From assembly GCF_947497045.1 (NCBI RefSeq), contig NZ_CANMEU010000006.1, positions 62,001 through 126,000 on the forward strand: DNA of 64,000 nt, read 5' to 3'. A model generated the notes under the pieces. It ran no database searches. It was not told the origin of the DNA and saw nothing but the letters and a program-made list of their open reading frames with translations. Origin of the DNA: an uncultured Tateyamaria sp. (GTDB lineage Bacteria > Pseudomonadota > Alphaproteobacteria > Rhodobacterales > Rhodobacteraceae). How positions within the stretch are numbered: the stretch's first letter is position 1; every line of letters starts with the position of its first letter. Shown here piece by piece: positions 34,093-43,146 of the stretch. The translations under genes were made by a program, and so were the position numbers.

Positions 34093-35083
34093 CGCGCGCG
34101 ACCACGTAGTCGGCCAGATCAATCAGCATGTCGCGCAACGCATGGGGGGGCAGGTGCCCAAGCGCGGTCTTGGCCTTGTCGGCCCAGGTCAAGGCATCCA
34201 CCCTCGTCGCCTCAAGCGCGCCATGTTGGCGCAGCAGTGCCAGCGCATGATCCAGATCGCCGTCGCCTTGTTGCCCTTTTTCGATGGTGCGCGACCAGAA
34301 GGCGCGCTGATCCGCATCTGCTTTGGCCACCGCCTTGATGACCGGAAGGGTCAGTTTGCGTTCGCGAAAATCGTCGCCGATATTCTTGCCCGTGGCGGCG
34401 GACTGACCTTGATAATCAAGCAAATCGTCCACGATCTGAAACGCAATCCCAAGGGCGTCGCCGTAGTCAAACAAGGCGCGCACGATCTTGTCCTCGGCCT
34501 CTGCGATCACACCGCCCACTTCGGTGGCTGCCGAAAACAGTGCCGCCGTCTTGCCCCGCACCACTTGCAGATAGACCGCCTCGTCCGTCGCCAGATCCTG
34601 CGCGGCCGTCATCTGCAACACCTCGCCTTCGGCGATGGTGGCGGAGGCATCCGACAGGATGCGCAACACGTCCATGTTGCCCGTTTCGGTCATCAACTGA
34701 AAGCTGCGCGAAAACAGATAATCGCCCACCAGCACCGAAGACTTGTTGTCCCACAACAGGTTGGCCGTGGGTCGGCCCCGGCGCTGTCCGCTTTCGTCGA
34801 CGACATCATCGTGCAGCAACGTGGCGGTGTGAATGAACTCGACCGTGGCGGCCAGATGGATGTGATAGGGGCCCTCGTAGCCACACAAATGGGCCGCCGC
34901 GAGGGTCAGCATCGGGCGCAACCGTTTGCCACCCGCATCGACCAGATGGCGGGTCACTTCGGGGATGCGGGGGGCGTGTTTGGACGCCATGCGCGTCTGG
35001 ATCAGATCATTCACGGCCACCATGTCATCCGCCAGCCAGGCCGCCAGCCGATCATGGGGTTTTGCGATGTCAGATGCGTCCAT
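34085..35083 (-). CDS. Long-chain polyprenyl diphosphate synthase (ubiquinone side chain)
   Basis: 332 residues. Both aspartate-rich motifs are present: LLHDDVVDESGQRRG (about 90-104, first DDxxD) and QIVDDLLDYQG (second), with GGKRLRPMLTLAAA before them. The family makes the octa- to decaprenyl tail; Rhodobacteraceae usually carry ubiquinone-10, so decaprenyl is likely, but chain length cannot be read reliably. ATG 35083 matches the family start. Divergent from the DUF2007 gene across 69 bp. Confidence 0.93.
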   Translation of the reverse strand: MDASDIAKPHDRLAAWLADDMVAVNDLIQTRMASKHAPRIPEVTRHLVDAGGKRLRPMLTLAAAHLCGYEGPYHIHLAATVEFIHTATLLHDDVVDESGQRRGRPTANLLWDNKSSVLVGDYLFSRSFQLMTETGNMDVLRILSDASATIAEGEVLQMTAAQDLATDEAVYLQVVRGKTAALFSAATEVGGVIAEAEDKIVRALFDYGDALGIAFQIVDDLLDYQGQSAATGKNIGDDFRERKLTLPVIKAVAKADADQRAFWSRTIEKGQQGDGDLDHALALLRQHGALEATRVDALTWADKAKTALGHLPPHALRDMLIDLADYVVARVS

Positions 35084-35152
35084 TGCCCGCGCCCTCAATT
35101 TGAACTCTGCGCCCTCTCGACATTTAGTCCGCGATGGCCCTACATCCATGAT

Positions 35153-35368
35153 ATGAAGGAACTTTTGCGCAGCACTGACCCGACGATCATCGCCTTTGCC
35201 TCGGCCCTTCTTGAAGGCGAGGATATAGACTGCTTTCAGATGGACGTAAACATGAGCATCCTCGAAGGGGGCATCGGCATTTTCCCCCGCCGACTTATGG
35301 TGCGCAGCGATGATTATGACGCCGCGCTGCGCGTGGTGCGCGACAATGACATCGACCTCGGACAATGA
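35153..35368 (+). CDS. DUF2007 small protein
   Basis: 71 residues: MKELLRSTDPTIIAFASALL followed by GEDIDCFQMDVNMSILEG and RRLMVRSDDYDAALRVV. This is the DUF2007 pattern (one alpha/beta unit, sometimes called a putative signal-transducing protein); the function is not established. Its last 23 bp overlap the start of the methyltransferase gene. Confidence 0.87.
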   Translation: MKELLRSTDPTIIAFASALLEGEDIDCFQMDVNMSILEGGIGIFPRRLMVRSDDYDAALRVVRDNDIDLGQ

Positions 35369-36089
35369 TCTGACATGTGATGCGTTTCTGGGCGGTAAAC
35401 TGCATTTGTGGCAGCCGCGTGCGGGCTATCGTGCCGGGGTTGATCCGGTGCTGTTGGCCGCATCCGTGCCCGCCAAAGCGGGTGAAACAGTGCTGGATCT
35501 GGGCTGCGGTGTCGGGGCAGCGGCGTTGTGCCTTGGGGCGCGTGTACCGGGACTTGACCTTGTAGGGGTAGAGCGGCAAGGCGCATATGCCGCCCTTGCG
35601 CGGCGCAATGGGCTGAAGGTGTTTGAAACCGACCTGACGAACTTGCCCACGGCCCTTCACGAGTTGCAATTTGATCATGTGCTGGCGAATCCCCCCTTCT
35701 TTGATCGCAGGGCGGGGCGGTCGGCGGCGGATCAGGGGCGCGAAAGGGCGCGTGGGCATGATACACCCTTGGCCGCCTGGATTGATGCGGCAGCGCGGCG
35801 GCTGCGCTATCGTGGATACCTGCACATGATCCACCGCGCCGAACGGTTGCCTGAGTTGCTGGCGGGCACCACTGGGCGGCTTGGCAGCCCCGAAGTCTGG
35901 CCCATTTGCCCGCGGATTGGAAGACCGGCAGAACTGGTGATTTTCCGGGCACGCAAAGAAGGTCGGGCGCAATTTTGTCTGCATCCGCCAATTATTCTGC
36001 ACAAAGGCGCGCGGCATGAACGGGACGGGATCAGCTATGTCCCTGAAATCGAGGCTGTTTTGCGCCACGGCGCGGCGCTGTTGAATTAA
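35346..36089 (+). CDS. TrmN6/YfiC-type SAM-dependent methyltransferase
   Basis: 247 residues. SAM motif VLDLGCGVGAAALCLGAR (about 48-65) and the N6-adenine type catalytic NPPFF (about 112-116). It resembles the enzyme that methylates A37 of tRNA-Val. LWQPRAGYRAGVDPVLLAAS at the start is the usual substrate-side block. ATG 35346 lies inside the DUF2007 gene, so the two are translationally linked. Confidence 0.87.
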   Translation: MTSTSDNDLTCDAFLGGKLHLWQPRAGYRAGVDPVLLAASVPAKAGETVLDLGCGVGAAALCLGARVPGLDLVGVERQGAYAALARRNGLKVFETDLTNLPTALHELQFDHVLANPPFFDRRAGRSAADQGRERARGHDTPLAAWIDAAARRLRYRGYLHMIHRAERLPELLAGTTGRLGSPEVWPICPRIGRPAELVIFRARKEGRAQFCLHPPIILHKGARHERDGISYVPEIEAVLRHGAALLN

Positions 36090-36100
36090 CTGGTTGTTAA
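36086..36100. promoter_or_regulatory. TTAA-N7-TTAA site (CtrA-like), upstream of the DUF465 gene
   Basis: TTAA at 36086-36089 (over the methyltransferase stop) and TTAA at 36097-36100, 7 bp apart, about 100 bp before the DUF465 ATG. The spacing is that of CtrA full sites; binding is inferred. Confidence 0.4.
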
Positions 36101-36200
36101 TATCGAACCGATTGAATCGGCCATATGCTGCGCATGCGGCGTGACACAGACCTGAACCTGTGCTTGGCTGTACGTGCAACTTATCAGCAAGGAGTATTTT

Positions 36201-36365
36201 ATGAGCGTGACAGCCCATCTCGAACAGTTGAAAAAGAAGCATCAGACATTGAGTGACGAGGTCGAAATGGCCGTCCGCTCACCGGGGGTCGACCAGATCG
36301 AAGTCGCCGCCATGAAAAAACAAAAACTCCGATTGAAAGAAGAAATCACGCGGCTGTCCAGCTAG
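36201..36365 (+). CDS. DUF465 (YdcH-like) small protein
   Basis: 54 residues, all helical: SVTAHLEQLKKKHQTLSDEV, then QIEVAAMKKQKLRLKEEI. This matches the DUF465/YdcH family of short coiled-coil proteins of unknown role. AAGGAG lies 7 bp before ATG 36201. It converges on the EamA gene with a 4-bp overlap. Confidence 0.87.
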   Translation: MSVTAHLEQLKKKHQTLSDEVEMAVRSPGVDQIEVAAMKKQKLRLKEEITRLSS

Positions 36366-37231
36366 TCGCGCCCAAGCAGGCTGGCGCGCGCTGCCAAAAG
36401 CGCGCCAGTCGTGATCAGCACGGCAGCGGCCACAAGCGACCAGCTTGGTGCTGCAACCCCAGCCATTACCAGTACAATCGTCGACAGCAGCGGTGCTGCA
36501 TAGGATGCGGTGCCCAAAATCTGGATGTCGCCGCGTTTGACGCCAATATCCCAGACGTAAAAGGCCAGCCCGACAGGCCCAAGACCAAGCGCGATTGCGC
36601 TGCCCCATCCTGTCACCCCTTCGGGCCAGGCCGTCGTTTCGGTAATCAGATGCAGGGGCACGGATAGTGCGGCAGATGCCACGCAGAACATCGCGACCGA
36701 TGCCGTGGGTACCATTCCGAACCGACGCGACATTACCGAATAGCTGGACCAGGTGAGCGCGCAGGCCATCGCCAAGGCGTAGCCAGGCAGGGCATCTGCC
36801 TGAAACCCGGTGGCTGCGCCGGTGACAATCAACGCGGCACCGCCAAAGCCGATGACCGCTCCGATGACATGGCCTGTGCGCAACCGCTCGCCCGGCAAAA
36901 GGCCGGACATCAGCACGATCAACAGGGGCCAAAGGTAGGCAATCAGGCTTGCCTCTGCCGCAGGGGCAAGGCGCAGGGCCGAAAAGTAGAGCGCATGGTA
37001 TCCAAACAATCCCAATGTGCCGAGCAGATAGACGTGGACTGGCACGGTGCGCAGTTGCCCCAAACCACCAGAGGCCGCCGTCCAAACCAGCCCCAAAGTG
37101 CCGCCAACACTGAAACAGATGGCGTTTAGCAAGAAGGGCGGCGTGGGCGCAGACCCTACGGTGAACAGCGCCAGAACACCCCAGAGCAGGACGGCGACGA
37201 ACCCGATCAAAGTGGCTGCGTTGCGGCTCAT
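36362..37231 (-). CDS. EamA/DMT-family transporter
   Basis: A 289-residue membrane protein with ten predicted helices in two EamA halves (ATLIGFVAVLLWGVLALF at the start; LGPVGLAFYVWDIGVKRGD in the second half). The latter block recalls YddG-type aromatic amino-acid exporters, but the substrate is not certain. It overlaps lysR by ATGA, so the regulator and the transporter share an mRNA. Confidence 0.87.
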   Translation of the reverse strand: MSRNAATLIGFVAVLLWGVLALFTVGSAPTPPFLLNAICFSVGGTLGLVWTAASGGLGQLRTVPVHVYLLGTLGLFGYHALYFSALRLAPAAEASLIAYLWPLLIVLMSGLLPGERLRTGHVIGAVIGFGGAALIVTGAATGFQADALPGYALAMACALTWSSYSVMSRRFGMVPTASVAMFCVASAALSVPLHLITETTAWPEGVTGWGSAIALGLGPVGLAFYVWDIGVKRGDIQILGTASYAAPLLSTIVLVMAGVAAPSWSLVAAAVLITTGALLAARASLLGRD

Positions 37232-38175
37232 GGGGTCTGAAAATCGGCGGATGGCAGGCGGGTCAGCGCCTCTGTGATATGACTTGTCTTGTCGATTTCA
37301 GTCACGATCCAGTCCCGAAAGGCAGTGATTTGCGGACGGCTTTCCGCCCCTTGCGCGCACAAGAACCGGAAGCGGACCCCGGTGTCGAGTGCAATCGGAA
37401 ACGGCAGCACAAGACGACCGTCCGCAACATCCTTGACCACCAACGCCCGGCGGCCGAGCACCACACCAACCCCGGCGAGGGCTGCGTCGATGGCATGATC
37501 CGCCTGGCTAAAGCGTGGGCCGTTCTGCGGGTCATGCTCAATCCCGACTGCGCGAAACCACGTCTGCCAGTCACTGCGCGGCTTTAGAAATCCGATACTG
37601 TCGTCAAAGATCAGGGGCGCGTCCTTCAGGCTTTCGACCGTTGGAAAACGGCGCGCCAATTCGGGGGTCATCACCGGGCACACCCATTCCTCGGCCAATG
37701 GGATCGAATACAGCCCCTCATCCTTGCCGTATCCAAACCGGATCGCAACGTCGATGGCATCGCGGCCAAAGTCCATCATCTTCAAGGATGCGGAAAAGCG
37801 CAGTTCGACCTGAGGGTGCGATTGGGCGAATTCATAAAGGCGCGGTGCAAGCCATTTTGCGGTAAAGGCTGGCCCCGCCGTGACGGTCAATGTCTGGTTG
37901 TCCTGGGTACGTTCGGCGGCACGCCACGCCGCAGCCAGCGCCTGAAACCCATCTGCGACACCGGGCGCGAGGGCATGCCCGGCTTCGGTCAATTCCACGG
38001 CTCGGTTCAGACGGCGAAATAACTGCGCGCCCAGATGTTCCTCAAGGGATTTGATCTGAAAGCTGAGCGCGGCAGGCGTGACGTGCAACTCATCCGCTGC
38101 TTTTGCGAATGACATATGACGCGCGGCGGCATCAAAGGCGCGCATCGCGGTCAGAGGGGGCAGGCGATCAGGCAT
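37228..38175 (-). CDS. LysR-family transcriptional regulator, GcvA-like
   Basis: 315 residues. N-terminal helix-turn-helix MSFAKAADELHVTPAALSFQIKSLEE is typical of LysR members of the GcvA/TrpI group (LPPLTAMRAFDAAARHMSF start). The C-terminal co-inducer domain follows. It probably controls the co-transcribed EamA transporter and possibly the divergent 39-residue gene. A TTAA-rich segment (38182-38196) lies 7 bp before its start. Confidence 0.9.
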   Translation of the reverse strand: MPDRLPPLTAMRAFDAAARHMSFAKAADELHVTPAALSFQIKSLEEHLGAQLFRRLNRAVELTEAGHALAPGVADGFQALAAAWRAAERTQDNQTLTVTAGPAFTAKWLAPRLYEFAQSHPQVELRFSASLKMMDFGRDAIDVAIRFGYGKDEGLYSIPLAEEWVCPVMTPELARRFPTVESLKDAPLIFDDSIGFLKPRSDWQTWFRAVGIEHDPQNGPRFSQADHAIDAALAGVGVVLGRRALVVKDVADGRLVLPFPIALDTGVRFRFLCAQGAESRPQITAFRDWIVTEIDKTSHITEALTRLPSADFQTP

Positions 38176-38181
38176 GTTCAG

Positions 38182-38196
38182 TTAATTATAACTTAA
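38182..38196. promoter_or_regulatory. TTAA-N7-TTAA site between lysR and the 39-residue gene
   Basis: TTAA 38182-38185 and TTAA 38193-38196 with a 7-bp spacer in AT-rich DNA directly before the lysR start. It could be a CtrA site or part of a LysR operator. Confidence 0.4.
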
Positions 38197-38218
38197 GTGA
38201 AGGGATGAAAAGTCTCGT

Positions 38219-38247
38219 TTGTCGGATGCCGACCAAAGGCGCATATT
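38219..38247 (+). promoter_or_regulatory. Candidate promoter of the 39-residue gene
   Basis: TTGTCG (38219-38224), 17-bp spacer, CATATT (38242-38247), 41 bp before the ATG. Confidence 0.5.
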
Positions 38248-38288
38248 CACCTCAAGTCAACTGACATCAGATCACAGGGAACGACACC

Positions 38289-38408
38289 ATGTTTGAGACA
38301 TCCGCAAATCCCGCCATCCGCAACGCCATCCAGAAAGCTCATACCGAACGTGGTGCCGTTCTTGCCGAAGCGTGGGGTTGGTTGTTCGGAGGCAAGGCTT
38401 TCCGCTGA
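38289..38408 (+). CDS. Small conserved-looking protein of 39 residues
   Basis: The frame encodes MFETSANPAIRNAIQKAHTE followed by RGAVLAEAWGWLFGGKAFR. It is a single amphipathic helix with a Trp-rich end. AGGGAA lies 8-10 bp before the ATG, a promoter-like element is upstream and a strong terminator begins 26 bp after the stop, so it is a complete small transcription unit. I recall short proteins of this shape in Rhodobacteraceae, but no function. It is divergent from lysR. Confidence 0.7.
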   Translation: MFETSANPAIRNAIQKAHTERGAVLAEAWGWLFGGKAFR

Positions 38409-38433
38409 TGTGTGCACCATCTTACGGAATGTG

Positions 38434-38468
38434 AAAAGGGCCGGTACAGCGATGCATCGGCCCTTTTT
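38434..38468. terminator. Bidirectional intrinsic terminator
   Basis: AAAAGGGCCG (38434-38443) pairs with CGGCCCTTTT (38458-38467), 14-nt loop, followed by further T residues. The A-run before the stem makes it work for phaB on the minus strand too. Confidence 0.88.
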
Positions 38469-38486
38469 TATATCTTAATCAGCTTG

Positions 38487-39209
38487 TTAGACGAAGAACT
38501 GCGCGCCGTTGGCCGAAATCGTCGAGCCGTTGATGAACCCGGAATCGTCGGAGGCAAGGAAGACGACGCAGCGCGCGATCTCTTCCGGTTCGCCCAAACG
38601 GCCCGCAGGAATTTGCGCGATGATCGATTCGCGGACCTTTTCAGGGACGGCCATGACCATGTCGGTGCCGATGTAGCCCGGGCAGATCGCGTTGGCGGTA
38701 ATGCCTGCGCGCGCGCCTTCCTGCGCTAGCGATTTCACGATGCCCAGATCACCCGCTTTGGTCGCCGCATAGTTTACTTGTGCGAACTGGCCCTTCTGGC
38801 CGTTGATCGACGAGATCACGATGACCCGCCCGAACTTGCGTTCGCGCATGCCGGGCCATAGCGGATGGACGGTGTTGAACACGCCGGTGAGGTTCGTGTC
38901 GACCACCTGATGCCATTGTTCCGGCGTCATTTTGTGGAAGGGGGCGTCGCGGGTGATGCCTGCATTTGCGACCACAACGTCGATGGGTCCCAGATCGGCT
39001 TCGACCTTTTCAAGGCCTGCTTTGGAGTCGTCGTAAGCCGCGACGTTCCACTTGTAGGTCTTGATGCCGGTCTCGTCCGTGAACTTGGCCGCAGCCTCGT
39101 CATTGCCAGCATAGGTCGCCGCGACCGCGTAACCTGCATCTTTGAGGGCTGTGGAAATGGCGGCACCGATACCTCGGCTGCCTCCGGTGACTAGGGCGAC
39201 GCGGGACAT
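38487..39209 (-). CDS. phaB: Acetoacetyl-CoA reductase
   Basis: It reduces acetoacetyl-CoA to (R)-3-hydroxybutyryl-CoA with NADPH for polyhydroxybutyrate synthesis. 240 residues, short-chain dehydrogenase fold: GGSRGIGAAIS near residue 9, NAGITRDAPFHKM (about 86-98), catalytic Ser-Tyr-Lys with YAATKAG. It is transcribed after phaA across a 140-bp gap with a large hairpin. No PHA synthase gene is in the window. Confidence 0.95.
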   Translation of the reverse strand: MSRVALVTGGSRGIGAAISTALKDAGYAVAATYAGNDEAAAKFTDETGIKTYKWNVAAYDDSKAGLEKVEADLGPIDVVVANAGITRDAPFHKMTPEQWHQVVDTNLTGVFNTVHPLWPGMRERKFGRVIVISSINGQKGQFAQVNYAATKAGDLGIVKSLAQEGARAGITANAICPGYIGTDMVMAVPEKVRESIIAQIPAGRLGEPEEIARCVVFLASDDSGFINGSTISANGAQFFV

Positions 39210-39311
39210 GGCTGGAACTCCTCCGGGTTATTTGTAATCTTATGTCGCTTATATTGGTGGTGCGCGCAAGATTGTTACGCGATACCGTCATGTTTCAGCG
39301 ATCATTTAGGG

Positions 39312-39345
39312 GATCAAGGCGGCACGGGTCGGTGCCGCCTTGATC
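39312..39345 (-). other. 14-bp perfect hairpin between phaA and phaB
   Basis: GATCAAGGCGGCAC (39312-39325) and GTGCCGCCTTGATC (39332-39345) are exact reverse complements with a 6-nt loop, starting 5 bp after the phaA stop. On the minus strand no T-run follows, so it may be a partial terminator or an mRNA 3' stabiliser that sets the phaA:phaB ratio. Confidence 0.75.
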
Positions 39346-39349
39346 TGGA

Positions 39350-40525
39350 TCAGCCCCGCTCAAGACACATGGCAACGCCCATACCGCCGCCGATGCACAA
39401 TGTGGCAAGCCCTTTTTTGGCATCGCGGCGCTTCATCTCGAACAGCAGGGTGTTCAGGATGCGCGCACCGGACGCGCCGATGGGGTGACCGATTGCGATG
39501 GCACCGCCGTTGACGTTTACAATCGATGGATCCCAACCCATGTCCTTGTTCACAGCACAGGCTTGGGCGGCGAAGGCTTCATTGGCTTCGACCAGATCGA
39601 GATCTTCGGGTTTCCAGCCAGCCTTTTCCAGCGCTTTTCGGCTTGCATAGATTGGTCCGACACCCATGATCGACGGGTCAAGGCCCACGGTCGCGTAGCT
39701 CGCGATGCGCGCGAGCGGCTCAATCCCGCGCTTTTCGGCGTTCTTGGCGGTCATCATCAGGGCGGCTGCGGCCCCGTCGTTTAAACCGGATGCGTTCGCC
39801 GCAGTGACCGACCCCTCCTTGGTGAAGGCCGGGCGCATCTTGGCCATCGCTTCAAGGTTGGCACCGTGGCGGATGTATTCATCGGCATCGACCACGAGGT
39901 CACCCTTGCGGGTCTTCACGGTAAAGGCGGTGATTTCGTCCGCAAATCTGCCAGCTTTCTGGGCGGCTTCGGCCTTGTTCTGACTGGCGACGGCGAATTC
40001 GTCCTGCGTGTCGCGTGTGATTTGCCACTTATTCGCGACATTTTCTGCTGTCTGACCCATGTGATACCCGTTGAAGGCATCCCACAAGCCGTCACGGATC
40101 ATGGTGTCGATATATTGGATATCACCCATTTTGTGACCGGCGCGCAAAGGAGCGGCATGGGGGCTGAGCGTCATGTTTTCCTGACCACCGCCGATAACGA
40201 TGTCCGCATCACCCAATTGAATGTGCTGGGCAGCCAAAGCGACGGCGCGCAGACCTGATCCACAGACCTGGTTGATCGACCATGCAGCGGCCTGTTTGGG
40301 AAGACCGGCGTTGATGTGAGCCTGACGGGCGGGGTTCTGGCCTTGGGCAGCTGTCAAAACCTGACCCAAAATCGTTTCGGAGACCTCGGATTTGTCGATA
40401 CCTGCCCGGTCCACGACGGCTTCAAGCACGGTTGCGCCCAGATCGTGGGCGGGTGTGTTGGCGAAAGAGCCACCAAAACTGCCAACGGCAGTGCGGGCGG
40501 CGGATGCGATGACGATATCGGTCAT
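39350..40525 (-). CDS. phaA: Acetyl-CoA C-acetyltransferase (beta-ketothiolase)
   Basis: It condenses two acetyl-CoA to acetoacetyl-CoA, feeding phaB. 391 residues with the three thiolase catalytic blocks: [11 protein letters not shown] (nucleophile Cys about 88), [16 protein letters not shown] (His about 348) and [10 protein letters not shown] (Cys about 378). ATG 40525 is the family start. The 137 bp upstream, before the EAL gene, hold no ORF that I would support. Confidence 0.96.
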   Translation of the reverse strand: MTDIVIASAARTAVGSFGGSFANTPAHDLGATVLEAVVDRAGIDKSEVSETILGQVLTAAQGQNPARQAHINAGLPKQAAAWSINQVCGSGLRAVALAAQHIQLGDADIVIGGGQENMTLSPHAAPLRAGHKMGDIQYIDTMIRDGLWDAFNGYHMGQTAENVANKWQITRDTQDEFAVASQNKAEAAQKAGRFADEITAFTVKTRKGDLVVDADEYIRHGANLEAMAKMRPAFTKEGSVTAANASGLNDGAAAALMMTAKNAEKRGIEPLARIASYATVGLDPSIMGVGPIYASRKALEKAGWKPEDLDLVEANEAFAAQACAVNKDMGWDPSIVNVNGGAIAIGHPIGASGARILNTLLFEMKRRDAKKGLATLCIGGGMGVAMCLERG

Positions 40526-40662
40526 TTGAACAAATCCTCTGTCTGGTGAACGAGGATCAAGTCGGGAGCGGGCACCACAACTCTGGTGAGAGTGCCCCCA
40601 ATCGCCTCGCGTTGACGTTGCGATACCGGATTCGCGTCGCCGTCGCAAACAGACAGCATGTC

Positions 40663-41511
40663 TCAGGCACGCATTCCCGCCTTGCTCACCCTGTTTTTAT
40701 CACCGGATAGCCAACTTGGCCGGACTTGTGGTGCCTTGAAATAATACCCCTGCAGGCAATCGGCACCCATCTCGACCAGCATGTCGACGTCCCGGAGGCG
40801 TTCTACCCCCTCGGCAACGACCAGCATATCGAAGTGCTGCCCGATCTGGATCATGGCACGGGTCAGCACCTGCATATCGGGATCGTCCGCGATGCCATTG
40901 CAGAATTGCATGTCGATTTTCAGCACATCGAAATAGAAATCCTTGAGATATCGCAGCGCGGTATATCCGGCCCCGAAATCATCCAATGCAAAGCAGATGC
41001 CGCGTGTGCTGAGCCGGTTCATAAAATCGACAACCAGCTCGGGTTGGTCCATCGCAGAGCTTTCGGTGATTTCGAGGATCAGCCGCTCCCCCACCGAGGC
41101 GTCTTTTTTCAGCCAGCGGTTCAGGGTCTGCATCCAGCGTTGATACCCGATGGAGCGCGCCGACATGTTGATCGACAGCCGCACGGAGGGGTTTTCGTGC
41201 AACGTGCGCATGCCCATGTTCAGCGCGACGACATCGATTTCACGGCCCAACTCGGTCCGTTCGACCACGGGCATGAAGTCCTTGGCCGGGATGATCCGCC
41301 CGGTTTCATCCATGACGCGGATCAACCCTTCGTAAAAGCCCACGCGCGCCTGCTCCCGCGCGACGACCACGGGCTGAAAGGCAAGCAGCGTCTGTTGATG
41401 TTTGACCGCTTGGTCCACCATATGAAGGGTGTCGCGATCACGCCCACTGATCGCGGCGCTAAGCGGGTTTTCAGCCCCAGGGGGCACGTCAATCGGTCGA
41501 TAATTTGGCAT
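40663..41511 (-). CDS. EAL-domain cyclic-di-GMP phosphodiesterase
   Basis: 282 residues, a single EAL domain from about residue 35. The signature appears as YEGLIR (Glu61), with Asn115 in LSINMSARS, the metal-binding ITES and [15 protein letters not shown] blocks, the KID lysine, AEGVER and LQGYYF all conserved, so it should cleave c-di-GMP. There is no membrane segment or fused sensor domain, so input must come through the short N-terminus or a partner. It is divergent from tag across 119 bp. Confidence 0.92.
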   Translation of the reverse strand: MPNYRPIDVPPGAENPLSAAISGRDRDTLHMVDQAVKHQQTLLAFQPVVVAREQARVGFYEGLIRVMDETGRIIPAKDFMPVVERTELGREIDVVALNMGMRTLHENPSVRLSINMSARSIGYQRWMQTLNRWLKKDASVGERLILEITESSAMDQPELVVDFMNRLSTRGICFALDDFGAGYTALRYLKDFYFDVLKIDMQFCNGIADDPDMQVLTRAMIQIGQHFDMLVVAEGVERLRDVDMLVEMGADCLQGYYFKAPQVRPSWLSGDKNRVSKAGMRA

Positions 41512-41630
41512 GGCCCGGCAGCGACCCCCCTAAATCAAATCCTCTGGCCAGCATTGCGCCATTGACGTAAAAACAGTCTTAATGTTTGCATTTTGTTCTA
41601 ATTTTCCACGTTAACCAAAAGGGGTCTGAT

Positions 41631-42218
41631 ATGGGCGATGCATGTGGTTGGGCGGGGCCTGAACGGATCTACGCGGAGTATCACGACACAGAGTGGGGCG
41701 TGCCGGAATATGGGGCGCGCGCATTGTGGGAAAAGTTGATCCTTGAGGGGTTTCAGGCGGGCTTGAGCTGGATAACTATACTGAAAAAACGCGATAATTT
41801 TCGCGACGCCTTTGCCGGATTTGATCCTGACATTATCGCGCACTGGGGCGAGGATGACGCTGCGCGCCTGTTGGCCAACCCGGGCATCATCCGTCATCGC
41901 GGCAAAATTCAAGCGACGATCACTAACGCACAGATGTTCCAAAAGATTAACGCCCGGGAGGGGTTCGATCAGTTTTTATGGAAATATTTCGACGGTGTAC
42001 CTTTGCAAAACCATTGGGAAACCGAAGCGGAGGTGCCGCCTTCTACCCTGCTATCCACCCAAATCTCGAAAGATCTCAAGAAAGAGGGGTTCAAATTCTG
42101 TGGCCCCACCATCGTCTATGCGTTTCTTCAGGCGTCCGGGCTGGTAAATGACCACATAACAACATGTTTTCGCCATGCCGAATGTGCCGCCCTCGCACCG
42201 GGTCCAAAGGGGCGTTGA
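41631..42218 (+). CDS. tag: DNA-3-methyladenine glycosylase I
   Basis: It removes 3-methyladenine from alkylated DNA. 195 residues with CGWAGPERIYAEYHDTEWGVP at the start and ILKKRDNFRDAFAGFDP. The zinc ligands are Cys5 and His19 at the N-terminus and His/Cys in DHITTCFRH near the C-terminus. ATG 41631 is the family start. Its stop codon overlaps the -35 element of the rpsD promoter. Confidence 0.95.
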   Translation: MGDACGWAGPERIYAEYHDTEWGVPEYGARALWEKLILEGFQAGLSWITILKKRDNFRDAFAGFDPDIIAHWGEDDAARLLANPGIIRHRGKIQATITNAQMFQKINAREGFDQFLWKYFDGVPLQNHWETEAEVPPSTLLSTQISKDLKKEGFKFCGPTIVYAFLQASGLVNDHITTCFRHAECAALAPGPKGR

Positions 42219-42242
42219 CTCTGTCCAGACCGCAGCTATAAG
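42215..42242 (+). promoter_or_regulatory. rpsD: Strong sigma-70-like promoter for rpsD
   Basis: TTGACT (42215-42220), 16-bp spacer, TATAAG (42237-42242). It gives an rpsD leader of roughly 100 nt, long enough for an autoregulatory S4-binding structure, which I could not fold reliably. Confidence 0.75.
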
Positions 42243-42350
42243 CGCGCATTCATTGGTGTTGGTGGCCCCCGCAAGGGGTTTCCTGTCGGTCTGGCAAAAT
42301 CCAGGCAGAGGACAACGCCCTTTGGAAACCTGAACCGAAGGAGATCAGCC

Positions 42351-42971
42351 GTGACAAAACGCACAGCTGCCAAGTACAAACTTGATCGCCGCATGGGCGA
42401 GAACATCTGGGGCCGCCCCAAATCCCCCGTCAACCGTCGTGAATATGGCCCCGGCCAGCACGGTCAGCGCCGTAAAGGCAAGCTGTCGGATTTCGGCATT
42501 CAGCTGCGCGCCAAGCAGAAGCTGAAAGGTTACTACGGCGATCTGACAGAAAAGCAGTTCCGCCGCATTTATGCCGAAGCGGAACGGGTCAAGGGCGACA
42601 CCGGTGAAAACCTGATCGGCCTGCTGGAACGTCGCCTCGACGCGGTTGTCTACCGTGCCAAGTTCGTCGCGACCGTGTTCGCCGCCCGCCAATTCGTGAA
42701 CCACGGCCACGTCCGTGTGAACGGCAAGAAGGTGAACATCCCCAGCTACCGCGTCAAAGAAGGCGACGTGATCGAAGTGCGCGATCGCTCCAAACAGATG
42801 ACGGCCATCCTTGAGGCGACACAGCTGCCCGAGCGTGACGTGCCCGACTACATGGACGTCGATCACTCCAAGCTGACCGCGACATTCGTGCGCACACCGT
42901 CTCTGGGCGATGTGCCTTATCCGGTGATGATGGAACCCAACCTCGTCGTCGAATTTTACGCCAAGAACTAA
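42351..42971 (+). CDS. rpsD: 30S ribosomal protein S4
   Basis: A primary 16S rRNA binder that nucleates 30S assembly. 206 residues: an N-terminal basic stretch with [20 protein letters not shown], then the S4 RNA-binding domain ([41 protein letters not shown]). The start is GTG 42351 with AAGGAGAT 7 bp upstream. It is transcribed alone, not in the alpha operon, and ends at an intrinsic terminator. Confidence 0.98.
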   Translation: MTKRTAAKYKLDRRMGENIWGRPKSPVNRREYGPGQHGQRRKGKLSDFGIQLRAKQKLKGYYGDLTEKQFRRIYAEAERVKGDTGENLIGLLERRLDAVVYRAKFVATVFAARQFVNHGHVRVNGKKVNIPSYRVKEGDVIEVRDRSKQMTAILEATQLPERDVPDYMDVDHSKLTATFVRTPSLGDVPYPVMMEPNLVVEFYAKN

Positions 42972-43005
42972 GCATCAGGCAGCACGCCTTGCTTTATCCT
43001 GCATC

Positions 43006-43034
43006 AGGCCGTCCCTCGGGGCGGCCTTTTTCTA
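43006..43034 (+). terminator. Intrinsic terminator after rpsD
   Basis: AGGCCGTCCC pairs with GGGGCGGCCT (one G-T pair), 2-nt loop, followed by TTTTTC. Confidence 0.88.
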
Positions 43035-43146
43035 TGGTAAGGAATTGCTGCCTTTGCGTGCGGAAATTCTGACAGTACCATGGCGTATCTTCCGGGAAAT
43101 TTCTGCCCGGTATCGGTTGCTGCTGTTGTTTTGTCGGAGTTTTTGA

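Noticed and set aside
38476-38488. Further TTAA pair near the phaB stop (TTAA then TTAG)
   Set aside because: The second half-site does not match and the spacing is 8 bp.
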